Made by a program: the position numbers and the translations under genes. The notes beneath the pieces are model-generated. The model made no database searches and was not told the DNA's origin. It worked only from the letters and a program-made list of their open reading frames with translations. Positions 16,922 through 27,812 of a stretch of 64,000 bases of DNA are shown here, piece by piece (position 1 is the stretch's first letter; each line of letters begins with the position of its first letter). The stretch is from Streptomyces sp. CB02980 (GTDB taxonomy: Bacteria; Actinomycetota; Actinomycetes; Streptomycetales; Streptomycetaceae), in contig NZ_JACSCH020000002.1 in the NCBI RefSeq assembly GCF_014451325.2, positions 558,001 through 622,000 of the forward strand. Reading direction: 5' to 3'.

Positions 16922-17745
16922 GCGTCGGCCGCCGCGCGGTGGTCACGGCCGGGGCGGGCCTCGCGCTCGCCCTGGCCGGGGCTCCCCCGGCCCGTTCCCA
17001 AGGACACCCCCGCATGCGCACCCTCTTCATCGCCGGCGACTCCACCGCCGCCCAGAAGTACGCCGACGCCGCGCCCGAGACCGGCTGGGGCATGGCCCTC
17101 CCCCTCTTCCTGCACCGGGGCGTTCGGGTCGCCAACCACGCCGTCAACGGGCGCAGCACCAAGAGCTTCCTCGACGAGGGACGGCTCGAGGCGATCCTGG
17201 CCGCGCTGTGCCCCGGCGACCTGCTCCTGATCCAGTTCGGCCACAACGACCAGAAGGCCGCCGATCCCACCCGCTACACCGAACCGTGGACCACCTACCA
17301 GGACAACCTGCGGGTCTTCGTCGAGGGCGCGCGGTCCCGGGGCGCCCTTCCGGTGTTCGCCACCTCCGTCGAACGGCGCAGGTTCGACGTGGACGGCACC
17401 GCGCTGCGGACGCTCGGCGCGTACCCGGCGGCGATGCGGGAGACCGCCCGCGAGTCGGACGTCCCCCTCCTCGACGTCGAGGCGCTGTCGATCGCCCTGT
17501 GGCAGCGGCTCGGTCCCGAGGCCACCAAGACGTACTTCAACTGGACCGCGGCCGAGCAGGACAACACCCACTTCAACCCACCGGGGGCGATCGAGGTGGC
17601 CCGGCTGGTCACCGCCGAGCTGCTCCGCACCCATGTCCTCGCCCCGCGCGAGACGCGCCGCGTGGACGACCACATTCCCGCCGGGCTCATCACCTGGCCC
17701 GAACCCGCCCCTGCCGCTTCCGAGTTCGAGGAGAGCCGATCGTGA
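16918..17745 (+). CDS. secreted SGNH esterase, rhamnogalacturonan acetylesterase type (CE12)
   Basis: This is a 275-residue SGNH hydrolase. Block I is GDST with nucleophile Ser42, block II has Gly78, block III is GHND with Asn110, and block V is DNTH with Asp215 and His218, so the catalytic set is complete. The N-terminus (residues 1-28, VGRRAVV then a hydrophobic Ala/Leu run) looks like a secretion signal. CE12 enzymes remove acetyl groups from galacturonic acid in rhamnogalacturonan and so open it to lyases. Its place between a sugar-binding protein and a pectate lyase, with GTGA overlaps on both sides, supports that. Confidence 0.87.
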   Translation: MSVGRRAVVTAGAGLALALAGAPPARSQGHPRMRTLFIAGDSTAAQKYADAAPETGWGMALPLFLHRGVRVANHAVNGRSTKSFLDEGRLEAILAALCPGDLLLIQFGHNDQKAADPTRYTEPWTTYQDNLRVFVEGARSRGALPVFATSVERRRFDVDGTALRTLGAYPAAMRETARESDVPLLDVEALSIALWQRLGPEATKTYFNWTAAEQDNTHFNPPGAIEVARLVTAELLRTHVLAPRETRRVDDHIPAGLITWPEPAPAASEFEESRS

Positions 17746-19037
17746 ACCGACGCACGCGACTGGGAGTGGTGGCCGCGACCGCCCTCACCCTGACGGTGAC
17801 CGCACCCGCGGCCGGTGCCCACGCCGCCCCGCGCCCCGGGGCCGACCCCGCCCGCGCCACGCTGCCGGCCGGTGACGGCTGGGCGTCCGAGGGAACCGGC
17901 ACCACCGGAGGGGCGGCCGCCGTCGCCTCCCGGGTCTTCACCGTCACCAGCTGGGAGGAGTTCCGGGACGCGCTGGCCGTGCCCGGCACCGAGCCCCGGA
18001 TCGTCAAGGTCGTGGGCACACTGAACGCCACCGCCGCCGGCTGCGCCGCCTTCGAGGCCCCGGGCTACGACTTCGCCCGCTATCTCGCCGACTACGACCC
18101 CGCCGTCTGGGGCTACGAGAACGTGGTCAGCGGCCCCCAGGAGGACCTGCGGGCGGCGTCCGCGACCGCCCAGGGCAAGGCCATCAAGGTCAAGGTGCCC
18201 GCGAACACCACGATCGTCGGTGTCGGCAGGCACGCCGGGATCACCGGCGGCAGCCTCCAGGTGCAGGGCGTCGACAACGTCGTGGTCCGCAATCTGACGA
18301 TGGAGAGCCCGCTCGACTGCTTCCCGCAGTGGGACCCGACGGACGGCGCGACCGGGGCGTGGAACTCCGAGTACGACAGCCTGGTCGTGTACGGCTCTAC
18401 CCATGTCTGGATCGATCACAACACCTTCACCGACGGGGCCCACCCGGACAGTTCGCTGCCCTCGTACTACGGCGAGGTCTACCAGCAGCACGACGGCGAG
18501 CTGGACGTCGTGCGGGGCGCGGACCTCGTCACGATCTCGTGGAACGTCTTCGCCGACCACGACAAGACCCTGATGATCGGCAACAGCGACAGCGCGGGCG
18601 CCACGGACCGGGGCAGGCTGCGGGTCACCCTGCACCACAACCTCTTCAAGAACGTGATCGAGCGGGCGCCGCGGGTCCGGTTCGGGCAGGTCGACGCGTA
18701 CAACAACCACTTCGTGGTGCCGAGTTCGGCGTACGCGTACAGCCTCGGCATCGGGCAGGAGTCCCAGCTCTTCGCGGAGAAGAACGCGTTCACGCTCGCC
18801 GGGGACGTACCGGCGGGCAGGATCCTCAAGAAGTGGAAGGACGCGCCCGTCACCACCGTGGGCAACTACGTGAACGGCAAGCCGGTCGACCTCCTCGCCG
18901 TCCACAACGCCCGGTTCCCCGAGGAGCTGTTGCGGGCCGACGCGGGCTGGACCCCCGTCCTGCGCACCCGGGTCGACCACCCGCGGGCCGTGCCGGCCCT
19001 CGTCGACCGCCACGCGGGCGCCGGCCGCTCCTGCTGA
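17742..19037 (+). CDS. secreted PL1 family pectate lyase
   Basis: This is a 431-residue polysaccharide lyase of family 1. Residues 1-28 are a Sec signal peptide ending near AHA. The right-handed beta-helix carries the WIDH motif (residues 223-226), calcium-site acidic residues including Asp251 and Asp255, and RAPRVR (308-313), where the catalytic arginine and its partner lie. It cleaves polygalacturonate by beta-elimination outside the cell. It is the last gene of the operon that begins at 9934. I see no linked carbohydrate-binding module and no strong hairpin after the stop. Confidence 0.92.
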   Translation: MNRRTRLGVVAATALTLTVTAPAAGAHAAPRPGADPARATLPAGDGWASEGTGTTGGAAAVASRVFTVTSWEEFRDALAVPGTEPRIVKVVGTLNATAAGCAAFEAPGYDFARYLADYDPAVWGYENVVSGPQEDLRAASATAQGKAIKVKVPANTTIVGVGRHAGITGGSLQVQGVDNVVVRNLTMESPLDCFPQWDPTDGATGAWNSEYDSLVVYGSTHVWIDHNTFTDGAHPDSSLPSYYGEVYQQHDGELDVVRGADLVTISWNVFADHDKTLMIGNSDSAGATDRGRLRVTLHHNLFKNVIERAPRVRFGQVDAYNNHFVVPSSAYAYSLGIGQESQLFAEKNAFTLAGDVPAGRILKKWKDAPVTTVGNYVNGKPVDLLAVHNARFPEELLRADAGWTPVLRTRVDHPRAVPALVDRHAGAGRSC

Positions 19038-19073
19038 GCCCTCGCCCGCTTCCGGGACGACCCGCCGTGTCCG

Positions 19074-19496
19074 CTACCCGAGGAACGACAGGCGGACCCG
19101 GCGGTCGGGGTTGTCCTTGTTCGTGTCCACCAGGCACACCGACTGCCAGGTGCCGAGCGCCAGTTCGCCGTCGATCACGGGGAGCGTCGCGTGCGGGGCG
19201 ACGAGGGCCGGCAGGACGTGGTCACGGCCGTGGCCCCGGCTTCCGTGGCGGTGCTGCCAGCGTTCGTCGGCGGGGAGCAGGTGGTGCAGGGCCGTCAGCA
19301 GGTCGTGGTCGCTGCCCGCGCCCGTCTCGATCAGCGCCACGCCCGTCGTCGCGTGGGGCGTGAAGACGTTGAGGAGGCCTCCCCGCCCCTGTGCCACCTC
19401 GGCAAGGAAGGCGACGCACTCCCCGGTCAGGTCGTACACCCTCTCCGATCCTCCGGTGGTGACGTCCAGGACGCGTGTGGCGAAACCGTTGCTCAT
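19074..19496 (-). CDS. YjbQ family (UPF0047) protein
   Basis: This is a 140-residue single-domain protein of the YjbQ family, also annotated as secondary thiamine-phosphate synthase enzyme. The conserved runs are NVFTPHATTGVALIE, HGSRGHGRDHVLPAL and LGTWQSVCLVD. The histidines and acidic residues form a putative metal site. The cellular role is unproven, although some members show weak thiamine-phosphate synthase activity. The gene stands alone, convergent with the pectate lyase operon, with no functional link to it. Confidence 0.9.
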   Translation of the reverse strand: MSNGFATRVLDVTTGGSERVYDLTGECVAFLAEVAQGRGGLLNVFTPHATTGVALIETGAGSDHDLLTALHHLLPADERWQHRHGSRGHGRDHVLPALVAPHATLPVIDGELALGTWQSVCLVDTNKDNPDRRVRLSFLG

Positions 19497-19589
19497 CCCC
19501 TCATCGTGACGGAGCGGACGGCCTTCTCAAACGCCCCACGCAGACGCCCCGGGGAGGTCCCCCCGGGTGCCCTCGCGCGACGTCCGGCA

Positions 19590-20357
19590 TCAGCCGGGCT
19601 CCGGCGCCCCCAGGACCGGCAGCCGCGCGCAGCGGCGGCAGGCGCGGGCCGAGGTCGCCACGACGGCGTGGGAGGCGGCCGCGAGCGCGCCGGCGAAGGC
19701 GAGCAGCGGCCAGTTCGTCGCGAGCGCGGCGGCGGTGACGAGGGCGAGCGTCGTCACCGCCATGGCGGCTCCGGCGGTCGTGCCGGTCCAGGCGACCACT
19801 GCCGGCAGCCGGGCCGGTGGGGACAGCCGGCGGGCGAGGGTTCCGGTGGTCGCCAGAGCCGCGGCGGCGAGCAGGGTGGCGGCGATCGAGACTCCGGACA
19901 GGTGCGCGGCCAGAAGTCGTGAGGTGTGGAGAACCGATCCCGCGGGTTCCCGGGCGGTCACGCCGGTGAGGTACCAGCAGGCGATCAGGAAGGGTGCGGT
20001 GAGCGCCACGACCCGGGCGGTGTGCCGGGCCTGGGCGAGGGTCAGCTCCCGCTGACAGCTCGGGACGAGCTCGTCGACGGTCCCGAACTCCCGGACCGCC
20101 GCACCGATCGCCTCGCGCCGTGGGACGCCCCGCTCGATCTGCGCGTCCGCCGTGTCCTCGAGTCCGCCGCGGATCTCCTCGATCATCCGGTCCTTGGTCC
20201 GGGCGGGCCCGTGCAGGGCGGCGGTGAGGTCGGCGACGTACGCGGCGAGCGGGTCGCCGACGGGATCGGCGGCATCGGTGTCGGTGCCGGCGGGATCGGC
20301 GTCGGCGGCATCGGTGTCGGCGGCATCGGTGTCGGCGCCCACACCTGCGGCGGTCAT
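19590..20357 (-). CDS. permease-prefix (HAAS-like) membrane protein
   Basis: This is a 255-residue protein. Residues 36-100 (YVADLTAALHGPARTKDRMIEEIRGGLEDT, GVPRREAIGAAVREFG) match the permease-prefix/HAAS signalling domain that often accompanies PadR regulators. Four to five hydrophobic segments follow from about residue 115 (VVALTAPFLIACWYL) to the C-terminus. The gene overlaps the PadR gene by ATGA, a classic pair, and is probably the target or partner of PadR control. Residues 5-31 are Thr-Asp-Ala-Ala repeats encoded by a 15-bp tandem repeat (about 20265-20340), poorly conserved in such proteins and probably a slippage product. Confidence 0.8.
   Translation of the reverse strand: MTAAGVGADTDAADTDAADADPAGTDTDAADPVGDPLAAYVADLTAALHGPARTKDRMIEEIRGGLEDTADAQIERGVPRREAIGAAVREFGTVDELVPSCQRELTLAQARHTARVVALTAPFLIACWYLTGVTAREPAGSVLHTSRLLAAHLSGVSIAATLLAAAALATTGTLARRLSPPARLPAVVAWTGTTAGAAMAVTTLALVTAAALATNWPLLAFAGALAAASHAVVATSARACRRCARLPVLGAPEPG
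20265..20343. repeat. 15-bp tandem repeat in the permease-prefix gene
   Basis: Imperfect copies of GGCGGCATCGGTGTC, with related GGCGGGATCGGCGTC, lie in the 5' end of the permease-prefix gene. The unit is a multiple of three, so copy-number change alters the length of an acidic N-terminal tail without frameshift. Confidence 0.75.
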
Positions 20358-20695
20358 GTGGCGAGCCCGTGCGGTGTGGTGGGGTTGAGGACCGAACCGA
20401 TCGCCGCGGTGAACTCGTTCCAGGCCGTGCGTTCGCCGGCGAGCGTGCGCCGGCCCTCGTCCGTCAGCTCGTAGCACCGGCGGCGCCGCTCCCCGGAGGA
20501 CTGCCAGCTGCTGCTCAGCAGGCCGGTGCGCTCCAGCCGGTTCAGGGCCGGATAGATGGTGCCCGTGCGCAGTTCGAGCACGCCTCCGCTGCGCTGCTGG
20601 ACCGCGGCGATGATCGCGTACCCGTGCAGCGGTCCCGGTTCGAGCACCGCGAGCAGCAGTCCGTCCAGGTGCCCTCGCACCGCATCCGCCTTCAT
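20354..20695 (-). CDS. PadR family transcriptional regulator
   Basis: This is a 113-residue PadR regulator. The winged HTH includes LDGLLLAVLEPGPLHGYAII, TGTIYPALNRLERTGLL and RRRCYELTDEGRRTL, and a short C-terminal helix follows for dimerisation. Start ATG 20695. It is translated together with the permease-prefix membrane protein (ATGA overlap). The promoter gap towards the divergent membrane gene at 20795 contains a direct repeat that may be its binding site. Confidence 0.92.
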   Translation of the reverse strand: MKADAVRGHLDGLLLAVLEPGPLHGYAIIAAVQQRSGGVLELRTGTIYPALNRLERTGLLSSSWQSSGERRRRCYELTDEGRRTLAGERTAWNEFTAAIGSVLNPTTPHGLAT

Positions 20696-20735
20696 GGGTA
20701 GGCAGCCTACACAAGGGAGCCGTAGGCAGTGTATG

Positions 20736-20761
20736 TATTGGTAGCCAACCTATTGGCAGCC
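20736..20761. promoter_or_regulatory. direct repeat in the PadR divergent promoter
   Basis: TATTGGTAGCC (20736-20746) and TATTGGCAGCC (20751-20761) are 11-bp near-identical repeats with a 15-bp period. They are unusually AT-rich and lie between the PadR gene and the rightward membrane-protein gene. They are candidate PadR operators. Confidence 0.45.
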
Positions 20762-20794
20762 AGAACATCCCGCTCTTGCCCGGAGGCATGCGCC

Positions 20795-21277
20795 GTGACC
20801 GAATTCCTGCTGTCCGTCCACGTCCTGGTGGCGATCGTCACGGTCGGGTCGATCACCGTGGCCGCCTCGATGTTCCCGCGCTTCGCGCTCCGGGCCTGCG
20901 GCGGCGGGAAGGAGGGGGACGGCCGGTCCGAGGGGACGGGGGCGGCCGTGCTCCTCCACCGGGTCTGCACCGGGTACGCCGTCGCCGGTGTCGTCGTGCC
21001 GGTGTTCGGCATCGCCACCGGCGCCCAGCTCGGTGTACTGACCGACGCGTGGCTGATCGTCTCGCTCGTGCTGACCGTCGCCGCCGCGGCCCTGCTCGGC
21101 CTCGCCGTCCTGCCGGGCCAGCGGCGCCTGCTCGCCCTCGCCGAGGGCGCGGCCACGGAGGAGGAGGCGCGGCCCATCGCGTCCCGGCTGTCCATGGTGA
21201 CCGGGATGTTCAACGTCCTCTGGGCGGTCGTCGTCGTCCTGATGATCGTCCGCCCAGGCTCCACGACGGGCGCCTGA
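20795..21277 (+). CDS. small four-helix membrane protein
   Basis: This is a 160-residue protein with four predicted transmembrane segments: residues 5-25 (LLSVHVLVAIVTVGSITVAA), about 60-82, 88-108 and 140-158. GTG 20795 follows CGGAGG by eight bases; an upstream start would add a hydrophilic, non-conserved stretch. I recognise no family with confidence. It resembles small DUF2269-like integral membrane proteins. It is divergent from padR, so PadR may control it. Confidence 0.65.
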   Translation: MTEFLLSVHVLVAIVTVGSITVAASMFPRFALRACGGGKEGDGRSEGTGAAVLLHRVCTGYAVAGVVVPVFGIATGAQLGVLTDAWLIVSLVLTVAAAALLGLAVLPGQRRLLALAEGAATEEEARPIASRLSMVTGMFNVLWAVVVVLMIVRPGSTTGA

Positions 21278-21310
21278 ACCCGGCCGCCCGGTCGTCGTCC
21301 CGGGCGGCCC

Positions 21311-21422
21311 GTCATTCCGGCCTGGTCGTCATTCCGCCATGGTCGTCATTCCGGCCTGGTCGTCATTCCGCCATGGTCGTCATTCCGGCCTGGTCGTCAT
21401 TCCGACCCTGTCGTCACTTCGG
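21311..21422. repeat. 17-bp minisatellite between convergent genes
   Basis: Six tandem copies of a 17-bp unit (21311-21412) start at 21311, 21328, 21345, 21362, 21379 and 21396. Two versions alternate: GTCATTCCGGCCTGGTC and GTCATTCCGCCATGGTC, making a 34-bp higher-order unit. The sixth copy is altered, and a seventh partial copy carries the stop codon of the leftward gene. The unit is not a multiple of three, so it does not encode a repeat protein. Confidence 0.9.
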
Positions 21423-22085
21423 GCGGGGCGTCCCGAAGTCGCCGCGCAGGGTCGACCGGCCGCCGTCGGCCCCCGTCAGGACGACGGTGTACGTGTCGGC
21501 CGAGGCGTCCCGTACCCCTTCGGCGTGGTTGTACTGGCCGGCGAAGACATGGGGGCCCGGCGGGACCGTCCGGCCCGGCTTGAGTGTCCAGCGGTAGACC
21601 AGCTCCCGGCCCTCCTCGGTCACCGTCACGGTGAAGTCCTCGGCGGGGCGGGTGCGCCAGTGGCCCGTGCTCACGACGCCGGGGCTGCGGACGATCCTCA
21701 GCTCGACGGTGAGGCCGCTGACCGGGGTGGCCGTCGTCAGGCCCAGATCGCTCTGCGCCCACCAGCGGTTGCTGCCGGGGTCGATCGCGGCGGTGGCCCG
21801 TGCGCTCGGGCCGGGCGCGGGGAGCGTGGTGGCGGGCGCGGCGGGCCGGTCGTGCAGCGTGGTCGCGGCGAGACCACCGAGGCCGACGACTCCCACGACG
21901 GCCGCGGCGACGGCCACGACGGCCGTCCAGCGGCGTCCGGTCCAGCGGGTCGCGGGCCGGGGCGGCTGGGCCGCAGGGGCGGGTGCGGCCATGCCGCGTT
22001 CCACCCGGGCGAGCATGCGGGCGTGGTCGGGCCGGTGCGCGAGCGCCGCCTCCCTCAGCTCGTGGCGGAGCCGTGTCTCGTCCAT
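21414..22085 (-). CDS. membrane-anchored protein coupled to a SigE-type sigma factor
   Basis: This is a 223-residue protein. Residues 1-50 are hydrophilic (DETRLRHELREAALAHRPDHARML, an N-terminal motif common in proteins encoded after SigE-like sigma factors). One transmembrane helix spans about 53-75 and an extracytoplasmic domain follows. The start overlaps the sigma stop by one base (TGATG), indicating coupled translation. The topology suits a sigma-linked sensor or anti-sigma factor, but I see no zinc-binding anti-sigma motif, so this is inference. Its stop lies at the edge of the 17-bp minisatellite. Confidence 0.65.
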   Translation of the reverse strand: MDETRLRHELREAALAHRPDHARMLARVERGMAAPAPAAQPPRPATRWTGRRWTAVVAVAAAVVGVVGLGGLAATTLHDRPAAPATTLPAPGPSARATAAIDPGSNRWWAQSDLGLTTATPVSGLTVELRIVRSPGVVSTGHWRTRPAEDFTVTVTEEGRELVYRWTLKPGRTVPPGPHVFAGQYNHAEGVRDASADTYTVVLTGADGGRSTLRGDFGTPRPK

Positions 22086-22604
22086 CAGCGCCTCCCCGCG
22101 GCGAGTTCGGTGGCGGCCTGGGGGCCGAGCAGCCTCTGGAGCTCGGCCATGCCCTTGGCGGTCTGGCTCTTGACCGTACCGACGGAGACGCCGAGCGCGT
22201 GAGCGGTGTCGCGTTCGGAGAGGTCGAAGGCGTGCCGGAGCACGACGCAGGCGCGCTTGCGGAACGGCAGGGCGCGCAGCGCCGTCCGCACGTCGACGAC
22301 GGCGGGCACGTCCGGGTCCTCGGTGTGGTCGGGGCGCCGGTCCCAGAAGGCGGCGATACGGCGCCGCTCTCGGACGGTGCCGCGGATCCGGGTGCGGACG
22401 AGGTTGGTGACGACGCCGCGGGCGTAGGCGGCGGGGTGGTCGGCGGCGCGCACCCGGTCCCAGCGGTGCCAGAGCGCGAGCATGGCGTCGGCGGCGAGGT
22501 CGTCGGCGGCGTCGGTCTCGCCCGTCAACAGGTGGGCGAGACGGGCGAGTTCGGCGTAGTGGCGCTCGAAGAACGCCCGGAACTCGGCCGCGCTCTCCTC
22601 GGCC

Positions 22605-22624
<20 letters not shown>
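22085..22624 (-). CDS. SigE family RNA polymerase sigma factor
   Basis: This is a 179-residue ECF-like sigma factor. Region 2 is FRAFFERHYAELARLAHLLTGETDAADDLAADAMLALWHRW. Region 4 is ALPFRKRACVVLRHAFDLSERDTAHALGVSVGTVKSQTAKGMAEL, typical of the actinobacterial SigE subfamily. GTG 22624 is chosen because GAGGA lies just upstream and the protein then begins close to region 2. The start overlaps the end of the LacI gene by 20 bp, an unusual link between a sugar regulator and a sigma factor. The membrane protein that follows is probably its partner. Confidence 0.85.
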
Positions 22625-26949
<4,325 letters not shown>

Positions 26950-26956
26950 CCGTGTT

Positions 26957-26983
26957 CCCCGGTCCCCCGGCGGGGGGCCGGGG
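26957..26983. terminator. bidirectional terminator between GH2 and DUF4328 genes
   Basis: A long hairpin with arms CCCCGGTCCCCC and GGGGGGCCGGGG and a 3-base loop fills the 35-bp gap between two convergent stop codons. Confidence 0.75.
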
Positions 26984-26984
26984 C

Positions 26985-27584
26985 TCAGGTCATGTTGAAG
27001 TACGGCAGGGGACCGGCCGGCTGGGCGGCGGTGACCCGGCGGATGACCGCGATCGCCAGGATCGCGCAGAGGATGTTGAGGCTCTGGTCGACCGGGTTGC
27101 GGTAGTCGAAGTGGTCGAGGACCAGGAAGTGGAAGGCGACCGAGAGCGGGCCGTCGAGGAGCCAGACGAACCACCAGGCGTTGATCAGCCAGGCGTCGCG
27201 GGGCGGGCCGCCGGCCCGGTGGATGTCGAGGGTGATGCGGCGCGGCAGCCACCACATCGCGAGCGGGATGGCCCAGGCGCCGATGGCGAAGCCCACCGGG
27301 TACTTGTGGCTGCCCGGGGCGAGGACCTCGGCGTTGCTGCGGACGCGGAAGAACCAGACGATGAACGCGATCCAGCACGACACCTGGAGCACGGCAGGGA
27401 ACGGGACCATGTCCTCGGCGAGCCAGGGCGAGTCCTCGCCGCCGGACGCGATGATGTAGACGTCGGCGAGGGCCTGGGTGGCGATCAGCGACTGGACGAC
27501 GAGCGCCGGTCCGATCGGGTTGCGGAATCTGAAGCGCGGGCCCCGCACGGCAGCCGGTCCGACCGGCACGTTGTAGGCGTCCAT
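26985..27584 (-). CDS. DUF4328 domain membrane protein
   Basis: This is a 199-residue integral membrane protein with the DUF4328 pattern: segments at about 25-42, 65-82 (VLQVSCWIAFIVWFFRVRSN), 97-115 and 130-150, plus conserved aromatic motifs WWLPR, INAWWFVWLLD and NILCAILAIAVIRRV. It starts at ATG 27584 behind GGGGGGA. A hairpin (27610-27633) and a promoter-like pair (TTGGAC at 27672-27677, TACTAT at 27647-27652, both on the minus strand) lie upstream. The function is unknown. Confidence 0.8.
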   Translation of the reverse strand: MDAYNVPVGPAAVRGPRFRFRNPIGPALVVQSLIATQALADVYIIASGGEDSPWLAEDMVPFPAVLQVSCWIAFIVWFFRVRSNAEVLAPGSHKYPVGFAIGAWAIPLAMWWLPRRITLDIHRAGGPPRDAWLINAWWFVWLLDGPLSVAFHFLVLDHFDYRNPVDQSLNILCAILAIAVIRRVTAAQPAGPLPYFNMT

Positions 27585-27609
27585 GAAATCCCCCCCGGGA
27601 TGCGGTGAC

Positions 27610-27633
27610 GCCGCCGTGGAACGTCACGGCGGC
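27610..27633. promoter_or_regulatory. inverted repeat in the DUF4328 leader
   Basis: GCCGCCGTG and CACGGCGGC form a 9-bp inverted repeat with a 6-base loop. It lies 26-49 bases before the DUF4328 start and downstream of the likely TTGGAC/TACTAT promoter. It may be an operator or an mRNA hairpin. Confidence 0.4.
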
Positions 27634-27738
27634 GGTGATCACCGGCATAGTAGGTGCGTTTCGGCCAGGACGTCCAAGGATGGCGAGGCCACTCGGGCCC
27701 GGCTTGGCGGAGCAGCCGCGCCGCCCGCTTCTCCGTCG

Positions 27739-27795
27739 TCAGAGCGAGGGTGCGAGCAGGGACGCCGCGGCGGCGGGCAGGGCCGTCTTCCTCAT
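27739..27795 (-). pseudogene. 18-codon signal-peptide remnant
   Basis: ATG 27795 has a strong ribosome site (GGAGG, 7-bp spacing) and starts 17 bp after the PL26 stop on the same strand. It encodes only MRKTALPAAAASLLAPSL before a TGA. The peptide looks like the n- and h-regions of a secretion signal cut short. The best reading is the 5' end of a deleted secreted-enzyme gene at the end of the rhamnogalacturonan operon; a functional leader peptide is less likely. Confidence 0.5.
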
Positions 27796-27812
27796 CGGGT
27801 GGCCTCCGATGG

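Noticed and set aside
21311..21412. CRISPR array at the 17-bp repeats
   Set aside because: Units are directly contiguous with no unique spacers, are too short, and no cas genes are present.
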